From Candidatus Poribacteria bacterium (lineage in GTDB: Bacteria > Poribacteria > WGA-4E > WGA-3G): a DNA stretch of 64,000 nucleotides. The translations under genes were made by a program, and so were the position numbers. Each line of letters opens with the position of its first letter. Positions within the stretch are counted from its first letter, which is position 1. Under the pieces are notes generated by a model that saw nothing but the letters and a program-made list of their open reading frames with translations, ran no database searches and was not told the origin of the DNA. The DNA is taken from contig JAAXGN010000049.1 of NCBI GenBank assembly GCA_012267415.1, positions 25,994 to 89,993 on the forward strand, given 5' to 3'. Shown here one piece after another: positions 18,320 through 27,579 of the stretch.

Positions 18320-18835
18320 TCACTTATTATCTTCTTTAGTGCTATCCAGAATTCCATATTCTACGCATCTCTCTACAATCCATGACTTATCTTTGCAGTT
18401 TTCCAATATTTCATAGTTTTCTTTTAGTTCACGAATCTTGTTAATAGAAATGCTATCCTGATCTAATCTTTCTATAAGTATGGTAGGGACAAAATAGAGT
18501 TCATAGGTTTTATCATCAATTGGATGGATTCCTATTACAACATCTGAAGTCGTAGTTGATTGCCGATACTTTTTAACTCCTGATCTGTATTGTCTATCAA
18601 CACCTCCTCTTGTTCCACCTGTAAAGGAGACTGATTGTTTTGCAGTTTTGACCTGTGCCCGGATTATATCTTCAGATTCATTCTGCTTACGCACAATAAT
18701 GATATCGTAGGTTGATAAAGGCAAATCTACTAATGAAACATTTTGGTATTTCTTCATTAGAATACCAACGACAATATGTTCATGAGCAAAGCCATCTACT
18801 GATGCTTGTCTGCCCCTTTTTTCTGCGTTACCCAT
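18320..18835 (-). CDS. Putative type II restriction endonuclease (PD-(D/E)XK fold)
   Basis: 171 aa. The nuclease core is visible as D44 in STYDIIIVRKQ followed by AQVKTAK (Q61-V-K63), with a possible helix acidic residue in AHEHIVVG (E19). This is the layout of the PDDEXK_5-like endonucleases. The gene follows the methyltransferase by 14 nt with AAAGGAAA just before its ATG, so the pair forms an R-M operon in the order methylase then nuclease. The recognition site is unknown. It might instead be a solitary nuclease of the group-I-intron-endonuclease-like family. Confidence 0.7.
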   Translation of the reverse strand: MGNAEKRGRQASVDGFAHEHIVVGILMKKYQNVSLVDLPLSTYDIIIVRKQNESEDIIRAQVKTAKQSVSFTGGTRGGVDRQYRSGVKKYRQSTTTSDVVIGIHPIDDKTYELYFVPTILIERLDQDSISINKIRELKENYEILENCKDKSWIVERCVEYGILDSTKEDNK

Positions 18836-18849
18836 TTTCCTTTACCAGT

Positions 18850-20142
18850 TTATTTTTTTAGTACTAAAATCCAATCCGTATTGATGCGTTCTTCTCTTGG
18901 AACCTTTATGAAGTGTTTTATAATCTCTGAACCGAAATAGTTTTCTACCTTAAAACCGATTTTCTCTGCAATCGGCATGAGATATTTCCAGTTTTCAAAC
19001 AATTGTCCTCGTATGCGATTGTTGCCGACGACAACGACATATCTACCGTCTTTGCGTATCACCCTATAAACTTCAGAAAGGTTCTTACGCATATCCTCAA
19101 GATACTTGAATGCGATATAAGCTCTTCTCGGGTCCTTTCCATATATGTTCTGTATGACCGTGTCTGCATCTGGAACACCAATTTCGTGAAGGGTCTTGTA
19201 ATCGCTTGCGGATACACTTTCCGTTCCTACGTTCTGTTTCTTAAGAGTAGTTAACGAATCTTGGGCAAAACCTAACCAATACATTTCCAATTGGTGTGTT
19301 CTTGGATAGTCAACGGCATTGACATAGGGAGGAGAAGTTACTGCAAGATCAAAAAATCCCTCTTCAAATTTTATACTTCTGGCATCCATATTCTCTGGAA
19401 AATCAACGGTAATGTCTGATGGATAGTTTTTTGAAAACGCTATAATTTTTGGAACTTTTGTCATTACAGTTTTTGCGAATTTATTCAAAGCATCAGATGG
19501 TTTTACCGATTTGTTCAATTTTTTCCGAATCACTGTCCTTGTGCAATTGTCATCTGCATTAGATACTGAACGGATGATTGACGAAAGACAAACTCGGTAA
19601 AAGTCTTTAATTTCATTTTGCGTATCAAGTTGTTGAACCTGCTTTCTTAAATAGGATAATTCAAAGAGTATTTCTTTATTAAACCAGTTGTCTCTATAGG
19701 GAAAATCGGGTAAATCGGATTCTGAAATGAGAGATGAATGGTAGTTTATGATACTCTCAAATAACTTTTTCTGAGCAGATTTTAGAGAACTTTCCGACAA
19801 TGGTGTTACTTTTACTTTTGCTACGAAACGAGAAAAGGGATCAACATCTATGCCGACAGAGTTCCGTCTTGCAAGTAGTGCTTCAACATTTGTAGTTCCG
19901 CTCCCTGTAAATGGATCAAGGATTATGTCGTTTTCTTGAGAGTATCTTTTAATCAACCAACGCGGCAACTCTGGGAAGAATTTGGCTGGGTATTTGTGTA
20001 ATCCGTGTGTCATAAGACTTTGGTCGTGACTGAGAAATAGAAACCTGTCTCCATCGTCAGTGGGTAAATCAACAGGTATTTCACCATCGACTTGAACTAT
20101 ATTTTCACCAAAAGTGTTTTTAATTTTTTCTACATTTTCCAT
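18850..20142 (-). CDS. DNA methyltransferase of the type II R-M system
   Basis: 430 aa. The SAM-binding motif DPFTGSGTT is at 76-84 and the catalytic motif TSPPY at 269-273, so motif I precedes motif IV, opposite in order to the orphan methylase at 5351. The N-terminal signature THGLHKYPAKFFPELP belongs to N4-cytosine/N6-adenine methylases. The 190 residues between the motifs are probably the target-recognition region. It modifies host DNA against the adjacent nuclease. First gene of the minus-strand operon; the A+T content of the operon is higher than that of neighbouring housekeeping genes, which suggests transfer. Confidence 0.87.
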   Translation of the reverse strand: MENVEKIKNTFGENIVQVDGEIPVDLPTDDGDRFLFLSHDQSLMTHGLHKYPAKFFPELPRWLIKRYSQENDIILDPFTGSGTTNVEALLARRNSVGIDVDPFSRFVAKVKVTPLSESSLKSAQKKLFESIINYHSSLISESDLPDFPYRDNWFNKEILFELSYLRKQVQQLDTQNEIKDFYRVCLSSIIRSVSNADDNCTRTVIRKKLNKSVKPSDALNKFAKTVMTKVPKIIAFSKNYPSDITVDFPENMDARSIKFEEGFFDLAVTSPPYVNAVDYPRTHQLEMYWLGFAQDSLTTLKKQNVGTESVSASDYKTLHEIGVPDADTVIQNIYGKDPRRAYIAFKYLEDMRKNLSEVYRVIRKDGRYVVVVGNNRIRGQLFENWKYLMPIAEKIGFKVENYFGSEIIKHFIKVPREERINTDWILVLKK

Positions 20143-20760
20143 TATAGTTTTCAGTTATCAGTGCGCTAAATTATGTTAACGGCTAATCACATTGGATTTA
20201 TCCTAATCTGTTTGGTCCTATCCCAAACTAAAAAAGTGTTTTTTATCTCAATAATCTTATAGGTAGCAACTTGGATTAGTATAACACTTAATAATTGTAG
20301 AGTCAAAGAAAATGAAGAAGCAGTAGCAGAAGTTGATTTACTTTGATCTATCTTCCTGTAACTCCAAAAGCAAGTTCTATTTGAACTCTCTTTGGTATGA
20401 CTCAACCTGTATCAAGATACCGGTTTTCAAGGGTTCGTCCTATTCTGAAAAATCATCATTCAACTGAAGGAAAAACCGTAAACAGAGAAATCTGATTAAT
20501 CAGGGAAACGCTCAATGCCTTTTAGGTTCGTGAATATGTCAGTTCCATTGCCTATAAAGGCATGCTAGTACTTGACAAAGATTGTATATTGTAACCATCG
20601 TGGTCTTGCAATCTCATATGACAAATGTCATCAGACGGTAGACAGACAAAACCGCGTATATCTGCAGAGGCTTTCAAGAGAGCCTATTGGTATCTACTTT
20701 CATCTGAGAATTCTCCCGTAGAAGCAGCAAAATCCCATATTTCCTTTCTATTCTATAAAC
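20143..20760. other. Intergenic region with a decayed MITE, no convincing gene
   Basis: 20204-20278 is a short decayed copy of the MITE seen at 27234, 44779 and 59144: its right end ATAGGTAGCAACTTGG is recognisable and the left end is poor. The phrase TAATCACATTGGATTTATCC at 20184-20203 recurs at 21980-21999. Two short open frames here (a 72-aa minus frame and a 69-aa plus frame from 20625) lack ribosome-binding sites and known motifs. Confidence 0.5.
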
Positions 20761-21549
20761 TCATTTATTCAAACCTAAGTATTGATATGGATCAATTCCG
20801 ACTTTTTCTATATCTTTCACCCAAATATTATTAGGTAAATTCTGCGGAGTAAGATATGGATAGTCTGGATGACTTTTGAGTAATGCGGCTGTTTCAAGAT
20901 CTCCTTTGACCTGTGAGATATATCGATGTATTGTTCCATCAGGTTTAGTGAATTGCGAATATTTTACATATATAGTGTTTGGTCGCATGAGTAGTACTTT
21001 TCCATTCGTAAGTCGTCCACCATGGAACCCTTTGTCCCCATCTGCCCAGGCTTTCACCATAACTCGCTGAAGTAGTTCAAGATTAATTCTATGTTCTGCA
21101 GGTAAAGATTCGTAATTGCTGCGGCTATTCCAAATAACACCGCGAGGATAATCAGAAGGCACCTTTGGAAACGGTCCAAACCCGTGAGCAGATACGTATG
21201 TATCGACTTTTTTTATTTTATCTATGTGTTCAGGTTGGTTAACAGAAGGCATCACTGGCAATATTTCAGTAGTATCTACGTTTTCATTTTTACCTTCTGT
21301 TATATTAAGAGGTTTGTCTGCCGTTAGTAAATCACTATTCGCAAATGTTACATCAGTTTCTCGTACTGATTCATGGTTATTTGCTTTCTGTATTTTTTCC
21401 AATTTGCGTGCAAGTTCTACAGATTCAGATAACTCCTGTCTATATAATCCTGTTGTGTGTTGGTACCAGAGATAACATGCACCAAGAAATAGAATTAAAA
21501 AGACTATACCTAGGATGGACCACTTATTTGCCAAAACTTCGCGTAGCAT
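20761..21549 (-). CDS. Membrane-anchored protein of unknown function, 262 aa
   Basis: One N-terminal transmembrane helix (ILGIVFLILFLGACYLWY, about residues 12-29) followed by a short coiled-coil-like stretch (ELARKLEKIQKA). A polar linker extends to about 115. A C-terminal domain of about 145 residues starts with GFGPFPKVPSDYPRG and includes PNTIYVKYSQFTKPDG. The latter part would lie outside the cytoplasmic membrane. I do not recognise the domain; the GFGP(F/Y)PxVPxDYP phrase looks lineage-specific. Single gene with long repeat-bearing flanks. Confidence 0.65.
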   Translation of the reverse strand: MLREVLANKWSILGIVFLILFLGACYLWYQHTTGLYRQELSESVELARKLEKIQKANNHESVRETDVTFANSDLLTADKPLNITEGKNENVDTTEILPVMPSVNQPEHIDKIKKVDTYVSAHGFGPFPKVPSDYPRGVIWNSRSNYESLPAEHRINLELLQRVMVKAWADGDKGFHGGRLTNGKVLLMRPNTIYVKYSQFTKPDGTIHRYISQVKGDLETAALLKSHPDYPYLTPQNLPNNIWVKDIEKVGIDPYQYLGLNK

Positions 21550-22000
21550 CTGTATCTCCTTTTAGGTGTATTAATCAAAAGATGATATAAAGAGGCTTAT
21601 TCACTGTAAACTGTGAAGTCTCAAAACAATTTATCTAATAGACATAATAATGTCTAATAGCCATTATAGCGATTTAACAGATTTCCATTTCTGTGATGAA
21701 ACTTTGAAATACGGATTTAACAGATGAGGGGTCGTGTTTGCTTTCGATTATTCTTAAGTCGCTTCTTCATTCTAAATCTCCGCATTCAAAATTTTCTACT
21801 TTTAAAGTAGTATACACTGAATAGTCATCTATAGTCAATCAAATTTCACTAAAAAACTACAATGTTATGGCAAAATTTGCACTTTAAAAAAAACAAAAAA
21901 GTTTAAGTTTTGTGGGTGTGTAAAGTTTATGCAGAAACACATGCGTGGATTACCAACAATCAGTTGTCAGTGCGATTTCGTAATCACATTGGATTTATCC

Positions 22001-22194
22001 TAATCAGTACCCTCCGAGGTTTGCGACTTTATGACACAAACTAAATGAAGATTAAGTTATTAATTAGGTAATACGCGGGCGAGGAAACCCCGCCCCTACG
22101 AAACCTTGTCATACAATGCTTCTTGTGAACTGAATTACCTAATTATTTTTTTAATCTTCATAAAGTTTGTGCTACTATGCAGCAACTTGAGGTA
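22001..22194. repeat. MITE remnant with loop-inserted inner element
   Basis: A GTAG hairpin of the CACAAACT family (arms 22035-22042 and 22164-22171, then CTAC) is split by an inner element at 22045-22161 (117 bp). The inner element has inverted ends beginning ATGAAGATTAA and carries one GGGCGAGG-type hairpin. The outer right end GCAACTTGAGGTAA resembles the MITE terminus. The remainder of 21550-22310 is A+T-rich and holds no gene I can support apart from the promoter below. Confidence 0.7.
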
Positions 22195-22210
22195 ATATAA
22201 CACAAAACGC

Positions 22211-22239
22211 TTGAAATTTCCTAACGAAAATGATAGAAT
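22211..22239 (+). promoter_or_regulatory. sigma-70-type promoter of the beta-propeller gene
   Basis: TTGAAA at 22211-22216 and TAGAAT at 22234-22239 with 17 bp between them. The -10 lies within an otherwise possible upstream start at 22230, which therefore cannot be used, and this favours the start at 22311. Confidence 0.6.
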
Positions 22240-22310
22240 CTTATCTACAAGTTCTATTATGTCTACCTTTTATTATACAAATCTATAGATGGAATAAGGA
22301 AAAACGAGTG

Positions 22311-23267
22311 ATGAAAAAGATGATATGGGTAGTGACGCTTTTTTTGATGTGTGTCGCTACTGGATACGGTCAATATAATGGAGAATGTTGGGTTGTTAGC
22401 GGTGGTGAAGCTGTCTATAAATTACACGCCAATGGTGCAGCAGACCCGAATGCTATCCAAGATTTAACGAATGCAACTGCGGTGGAAGTCAACCCGACAA
22501 ATGGTATTGTTTGGATTGCGACTTCTGCAGGTGACGCAGTTTTCAGATACGACCCTGCTGCGGGTTTTACACAAGCACCGGTAATCAAGAAACCCTCAGC
22601 GATTTCAATTAACCCTGCTGATGGCACTGTTTGGGTCGCTGGACTTGATGGTGTAAGGAAAATCTCTGCTGATGGTAAAAGTATCTTGGCACAAGTAATT
22701 CCACCGGACGGTCCTGCCAATATTGATCCTGGCAGATTCAACGTAGCCGTGAACCCAAAGGATGGTAGCTGCTGGATAACAGATGGTAAGGGGCCTATTG
22801 GCCGTTATGATGCTGATGGAAATAAGGTCGCCACTGCTCCCCCTATGAAAGAACCCAAAGGCGGTTTATCCGTAGACTATCAAGGAAATGTATGGATTGC
22901 AGATACAAAACATAACACACTTGTACGTATTTCTCCAACAGGGGATGAATTGGTAAAAACAGAAGATATCATGGGACCTATTTCTCCTAGTGTTAATCCA
23001 AAAGATGGGAGTGTGTGGGTTGCTGCAAATAGCAATATGTTGATTAACTTGTCCCCCACAGGTACAAAACTCAAAGAATTTGAGGCAGGGATCACGATAG
23101 TTGCTGTTTCGTATTCTCCCGCAGATGGTGAGATATGGGTTGCCGATCTACTGGGGCCAACTTTCGGTGGAGAGGTCAGTAAGTGGACTGCAAATGGACA
23201 GAAAAGGTTCGCAAATAATATACCGACTCCCTCAACTGTGTCAATCGGATTCTGGGAAGGAAATTAA
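22311..23267 (+). CDS. Secreted NHL/SMP-30-like beta-propeller protein
   Basis: About 318 aa from ATG 22311, which begins a clear signal peptide (MKKMIWVVTLFLMCVATGYGQ). The mature protein has about six repeats with the NPxDGxxWVA / WIADTKHNTLVRISPTG pattern of NHL or strictosidine-synthase-like propellers. It probably binds a ligand or partner outside the cytoplasm; no catalytic site is visible. AAGGAAAAACGAGTG precedes the ATG. The next gene starts 32 nt downstream on the same strand and is also secreted, so the two are likely co-expressed. Confidence 0.8.
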   Translation: MKKMIWVVTLFLMCVATGYGQYNGECWVVSGGEAVYKLHANGAADPNAIQDLTNATAVEVNPTNGIVWIATSAGDAVFRYDPAAGFTQAPVIKKPSAISINPADGTVWVAGLDGVRKISADGKSILAQVIPPDGPANIDPGRFNVAVNPKDGSCWITDGKGPIGRYDADGNKVATAPPMKEPKGGLSVDYQGNVWIADTKHNTLVRISPTGDELVKTEDIMGPISPSVNPKDGSVWVAANSNMLINLSPTGTKLKEFEAGITIVAVSYSPADGEIWVADLLGPTFGGEVSKWTANGQKRFANNIPTPSTVSIGFWEGN

Positions 23268-23299
23268 TATTCCATTAATGTGTTTCTGGGAGGTGTGTT

Positions 23300-25690
23300 G
23301 TGAGAAGATTGGTTACATTTACATTAAGATTGTTCTTTGTCCTCCTTCTTGTTGTGCCTACTTATGCACAACTCCCAGATTTTCAGGTGGACGCAACAAG
23401 TATTACATTCTCTAATCCGAACCCCGTTGAAGGTGAAGAGATTACTATTTGGGTTGAAGTGAAAAACGTTGGTGAAGCGACTCCAACGATGAATGAAGAT
23501 TTACGCGTTGATTTGTACGAAGGAGAACGTGGGACAAACCCTCTCCAAGTATTGGTCAATGATGTTATTTTGGATTTGAAAGTTGGTGAAACTGACCGTG
23601 TATCTGTGCAGTGGCAACCTCCCGCAGGCAAAACAGAGATATATGCTTATGTCAATCCTTCTGGCGAAAAGCGTATTCAAGAATCTGATAATACAAACAA
23701 CGTTACACATGCTGTCATAACAGCCACACCTATAATGTTTCCTGAGGTAACTCCCGAAGAAATTCAAGAGGCAATAGATAAAGGTGTTGCGTGGATAGAA
23801 TCACGTCAAGGGAAGAGTAGCCGTACCTGTTTGCAGTGTGGTGTTGAAAATCAGATCATTCTAACTTGTTTCAACTGTAACGCCAGTCTGAAAGGTCTTG
23901 CGGAGAACTTTGTGCCGGGTTCAAAATGGAATTTCGGTGAAGATCCGTTACAGGAAACCGCTTTGGCACTACAAGCATTACTGGCATCCGGACGAACAAC
24001 AACGGATTATTCTGTCCAAAAAGGCGTTACATTCCTGCTGGAACAGGACTGGAATACGCTTGATGTTTACCAGTATGCTGTCCTCATTCCTGTGCTGGTA
24101 GCGATCAGAAATCCAGAATATAAGAGCAACGCGCAATTCGCTGTGAACCAATTGGTGAAAAAGCAGCTTCCCATTAAAGGTAACGAGTATGCTGATCCAA
24201 GAGATGATGGCGGTTGGGGATACGGGCTCTCAGCGGATGGTGCACACATGAACATGGTAATCTATGCGTTATACGCTGCGAAACAGTGGGGACTTGAAAT
24301 TCCGGAACAGACGTGGGAACGTGCTGAGAAATGGATTAGTCGTAACCAAACAGATACTGGTGGGTGGCTTTATAATTTGGTTGACAACGGTTCGCCTTGG
24401 GCGATCGGTGTCTACGGCAGTATGACAGCGACAGGTTTGTGGGCATTACGTGCATGTGGTGTTTCCACTGAGGATGTTCAGATACAAGATGGGGTGGACT
24501 GGTTAGAAAGGCATTGGTCACTTACCCGAAATCCGGGATGTAATTCATGGCTTTACTATTATCTTCTCTCTATACAACGTTTCTGTGATATCCCACCTAA
24601 GGTGAAAACATTAGCAGGACGCGACTGGTATGATGAAATATGTCGGATGATGGTCGCAAGACAACATCCGGATGGTAGATGGCCTGGTGCGGAGAGTGAT
24701 TTTTTAGCGACTTGTTTTGCAGTGATGACCCTGAGTCGTGCGCTTGTCGGTCCAACAGAGCCTAATATTGCTGTTGTTCCACAGACGTTACGGTTTTCTC
24801 CGCCTTCGCCGCGCGTTGGAGAAGCCGTTAGATTGAGTGCTACACTGACAAATAACGGCACTCCAATTGATGAAACGTTGAAAGTAAAGTTCTTTGCTGA
24901 TGACGAGGAGATAGAGACGGCAGAGGTTTTCTGGACATCCTCTCTCAATGAAACAGTGGTTACAGTTGATTGGGTACCGAAACAGGAGGGTGATACGAAT
25001 GTTTCAGTCCAAGTGGACTTTAATGATTCTAACAGTAGTGATAATTCGGACTCGACTACACTCACTGTGCATCCGAAATCTACCTCACCAACAGATACTG
25101 CACTCGTAAAACCTAAGGAAATCTCTGAAGGTATTTATCAGGTGGGAAATGTTGTTCTTGATACCAACAAAAAGGAGGTTGTGATTCCGGGTGAAATCAA
25201 CATCGCAACGGGAGATACAATAATAGAATTCTTCGCTTGTGGACTGTTAGGTCCCTCCCATGAAAGCATCTTGATGCTGGATACGGAACCGCTTTCTATA
25301 TTTGTTGCACTCGGACTCTTAGAACTCAAACCTGGGATGAATCTTGAAGCTCAGGGGGACCCACACGACCCAGAAGGTTCTAATGTTCAAGTCTGGGTTG
25401 AATGGAAACAGGGAGATAAGGTTGTCTCTAAGACTGCACGCGAGTTGGTATGGAATAAATTTACCAAACAACCCATGCAGAAAACACATTGGGTTTTTAC
25501 GGGTGGACGAATTAGAACAAACCAGCTTACCTCACAACTCACACACAATATCATTGCAGTGCATCGTGATCCAGATTCAATCCTTAATCACCCGCTGCCT
25601 GGTGGGATTGATGATCGCACCTATCGTGTCAATACGGATGTCGTTCCACCTAAGGGGACAAAAGTTAAAGTGATTATTCGTCCAATCTAA
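23300..25690 (+). CDS. Secreted CARDB / terpene-cyclase-like toroid / YdjY multidomain protein
   Basis: 796 aa with a GTG start, supported by GGAGG 7 nt upstream. Domain order: signal peptide (1-23); CARDB-type Ig domain (about 25-145); alpha/alpha toroid like squalene-hopene cyclase and prenyltransferases (about 150-500; ETALALQALLASG, DDGGWGYG, QTDTGGWLYNL, HPDGRWPG); second CARDB-like domain (about 510-620); C-terminal YdjY-like domain (about 635-796). A four-cysteine knuckle (C177, C180, C190, C193) interrupts the start of the toroid and probably binds zinc. The acidic DxDD motif of real cyclases is not evident, so a binding or peptidoglycan/surface role is more likely. Similar toroid proteins sit near DUF4159 genes in planctomycetes, as here. 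Confidence 0.8.
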   Translation: MRRLVTFTLRLFFVLLLVVPTYAQLPDFQVDATSITFSNPNPVEGEEITIWVEVKNVGEATPTMNEDLRVDLYEGERGTNPLQVLVNDVILDLKVGETDRVSVQWQPPAGKTEIYAYVNPSGEKRIQESDNTNNVTHAVITATPIMFPEVTPEEIQEAIDKGVAWIESRQGKSSRTCLQCGVENQIILTCFNCNASLKGLAENFVPGSKWNFGEDPLQETALALQALLASGRTTTDYSVQKGVTFLLEQDWNTLDVYQYAVLIPVLVAIRNPEYKSNAQFAVNQLVKKQLPIKGNEYADPRDDGGWGYGLSADGAHMNMVIYALYAAKQWGLEIPEQTWERAEKWISRNQTDTGGWLYNLVDNGSPWAIGVYGSMTATGLWALRACGVSTEDVQIQDGVDWLERHWSLTRNPGCNSWLYYYLLSIQRFCDIPPKVKTLAGRDWYDEICRMMVARQHPDGRWPGAESDFLATCFAVMTLSRALVGPTEPNIAVVPQTLRFSPPSPRVGEAVRLSATLTNNGTPIDETLKVKFFADDEEIETAEVFWTSSLNETVVTVDWVPKQEGDTNVSVQVDFNDSNSSDNSDSTTLTVHPKSTSPTDTALVKPKEISEGIYQVGNVVLDTNKKEVVIPGEINIATGDTIIEFFACGLLGPSHESILMLDTEPLSIFVALGLLELKPGMNLEAQGDPHDPEGSNVQVWVEWKQGDKVVSKTARELVWNKFTKQPMQKTHWVFTGGRIRTNQLTSQLTHNIIAVHRDPDSILNHPLPGGIDDRTYRVNTDVVPPKGTKVKVIIRPI

Positions 25691-25732
25691 AGCAAGTTTG
25701 AATATTAAATATGCAGATGGCAGGTTGATGAC

Positions 25733-25755
25733 GGGCGGGGAGACCCCGCCCCTAC
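25733..25755. repeat. GTAG hairpin (GGGCGGGG family)
   Basis: GGGCGGGGAGACCCCGCCC followed by CTAC, 43 nt after the toroid gene stop. It may act as a transcript-end hairpin ahead of holA. Confidence 0.7.
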
Positions 25756-25821
25756 GGGTTCGGTGCCTGCAGGCTTAGCGGAAAATTGATAATTCATTAT
25801 TTAATAATTGCGTAATGTTAG

Positions 25822-27222
25822 ATGAAACAGAAACCTATAAACATTCTTAGTGAAATAGAAGCGAACAAGGTTTTTCCCGTTTATCTACTCTGCGGGAAGG
25901 AGACCTTCCTAATTGAAGGCACACTCAAGCAGATGTTGGATAAACTATTGACACCCGACACTCGTGATTTCAACCTGACCTATTTTGATGGAAATACCGC
26001 TTCCGTTAGGGATATTCTTAGCAGCGTTGAAGTCTATCCTGTTATGTCAGAATGGCGAGTCACGGTGGTGGATGATTTTCCCGCTTTCAAGTCACGAAAA
26101 CGAACTACATCTCCTCTAACAACCCTCCGTAATGCGATGCAAATTGAATCTGAGGATGCTCAAAAGTGTGTTACGGATATGGCTAAACTACTCGGTGTTC
26201 CTATAGAACAGATTGCTAATGGACATCCAGATTTCAACAACGCAATTGAAGAGATGGGTGAAACGCTGGGTGATGGATTAACCGAAGATGTGCGTGCATT
26301 TCTGACGCGTTTACCCCAACTTGCCGCAAGTCTCCCAGAATTGGATAGCCAGGCTGAAAGCAGAAGCTCCGATAGCGATACCGAACTGTTATTGGAATGG
26401 CTTCAAGAGGATCTTCCAAAAACAAGTGTGCTTGTCTTTACAATAAAGGATGAGGTTAGCGAAAGGAATCGGTTTGCCAAAGCGATTCAGGATGTCGGTA
26501 GATATGTCGCCTTTAATCCTCAGGAAAGGAGAGGATCACTCAACCAGGATCCGCTTTATAAAAAGGTTGTTGACAAGTTTGCGACCTATAATAAGAAGAT
26601 TACACCGCGTGCTTTTGAACAACTCCGACAACGCACCGGTGGTGATATGCAAACCATCGCTGAAGCGATTAACAAGATCACGAATTTTGTTGGTGATAAA
26701 CATCAGATTGATGAGGCGGATGTTCGCAATTTAGTGGCACAAAGCACTTATGATAGAATATTTGATCTCACCGATGCAATCGGAAAACGTTCACCACGGC
26801 AAGCGTTGAAAAGTCTACGGGAGATAGTATTGAGCGGTCAAGACCCGTTTCTCATTACTGCAGCAATCGTAAGTCACCTCCGTTTGACGCTTCAGGCGAA
26901 GTTGATAGCAGAAAAAAAAGAACTCAAACCCATCGGTAGGCAAACACGATACGATAACTTCATAAAGAATATATTTCAACCGCTTGCTGAGGAGTTCAGT
27001 GAAATCTTGCCGCAATCCGCATCCCATAACATTATGAAACGTAATCCTTATGTTGCTTTTAAGATATTCCAATCACTCCATGCGTTCACCACGTCGGAGC
27101 TGATGCGTGCGTTGGAGCAGACTTTGGCGGTAGAAATCCAGATGAAGACAACGAGTGTTGATCGTGAACTTTTGCTTGAACAGTTGTTGTATGATATTTG
27201 TAGTAGTGGAAAACCGAGGTGA
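25822..27222 (+). CDS. holA: DNA polymerase III delta subunit with an inserted segment
   Basis: 466 aa; the usual length is about 340. The N-terminus FPVYLLCGKETFLIEGTLKQML and the phrases YPVMSEWRVTVVDDFPAF, TGGDMQTIAEAINKI and YDRIFDLTDAIGKRSPRQAL identify the clamp-loader delta subunit, which opens the sliding clamp at primed DNA. About 100 extra residues (roughly 95-195, acidic and helical: EIESEDAQKC...LPELDSQAESRSSDSDTELLLEW) split the Rossmann-like domain I between the VVD strand and the LVFTIKDEV strand. The insert is in frame and lacks a known domain. Single gene. Confidence 0.85.
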   Translation: MKQKPINILSEIEANKVFPVYLLCGKETFLIEGTLKQMLDKLLTPDTRDFNLTYFDGNTASVRDILSSVEVYPVMSEWRVTVVDDFPAFKSRKRTTSPLTTLRNAMQIESEDAQKCVTDMAKLLGVPIEQIANGHPDFNNAIEEMGETLGDGLTEDVRAFLTRLPQLAASLPELDSQAESRSSDSDTELLLEWLQEDLPKTSVLVFTIKDEVSERNRFAKAIQDVGRYVAFNPQERRGSLNQDPLYKKVVDKFATYNKKITPRAFEQLRQRTGGDMQTIAEAINKITNFVGDKHQIDEADVRNLVAQSTYDRIFDLTDAIGKRSPRQALKSLREIVLSGQDPFLITAAIVSHLRLTLQAKLIAEKKELKPIGRQTRYDNFIKNIFQPLAEEFSEILPQSASHNIMKRNPYVAFKIFQSLHAFTTSELMRALEQTLAVEIQMKTTSVDRELLLEQLLYDICSSGKPR

Positions 27223-27233
27223 TATTTCGTAAT

Positions 27234-27579
27234 TAACCTAAGTTGCCACCTATAAGTTTTAGACCTGGAAACACCGTCTTTAATAAAAAAATGCTGATAA
27301 TTAGCCAATATTTGTAGCGTAAACTGCCAGTTTGCGCCCCGTATGGCACAATCTAGATGAAGATTAAGAAATTAATGGGGTAAAACCGATTTTTCCCAGG
27401 CCGGTAGGTGCGATATCCTTATCGCACCGGGTTCATCCTAACCCTTTCGTTGAAGGTTTCCTCATAGGATCCGGTGCGATAAGGATATCGCACCTACCGG
27501 GTTAGGGATATTGAGAATTACCGAATTAATAACTTAATCTTCATGCAGATTGTGCTACATAGGTAGCAACTTAGGTTTA
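27234..27579. repeat. MITE copy A with nested hairpins
   Basis: Terminal inverted repeats TAACCTAAGTTGCCACCTAT (27234-27253) and its partner ATAGGTAGCAACTTAGG (from 27559). Inside are a GTAGCGTAAACT hairpin (27314-27337) and a CACAATCT/AGATTGTG hairpin. The loop of the latter holds an inner element (27357-27544, 188 bp) with ATGAAGATTAAG inverted ends, which carries a head-to-head pair of GCGATAT-family hairpins (27399-27428 and 27470-27500). No gene. Confidence 0.8.

Noticed and set aside
20187..20405. 72-aa minus-strand frame
   Set aside because: It lies across a decayed MITE and has no protein-like pattern.
20625..20834. 69-aa open frame (MSSDGRQTKPRISAEAF...)
   Set aside because: No ribosome-binding site, no recognisable motif, and its end overlaps the convergent gene; not enough support.
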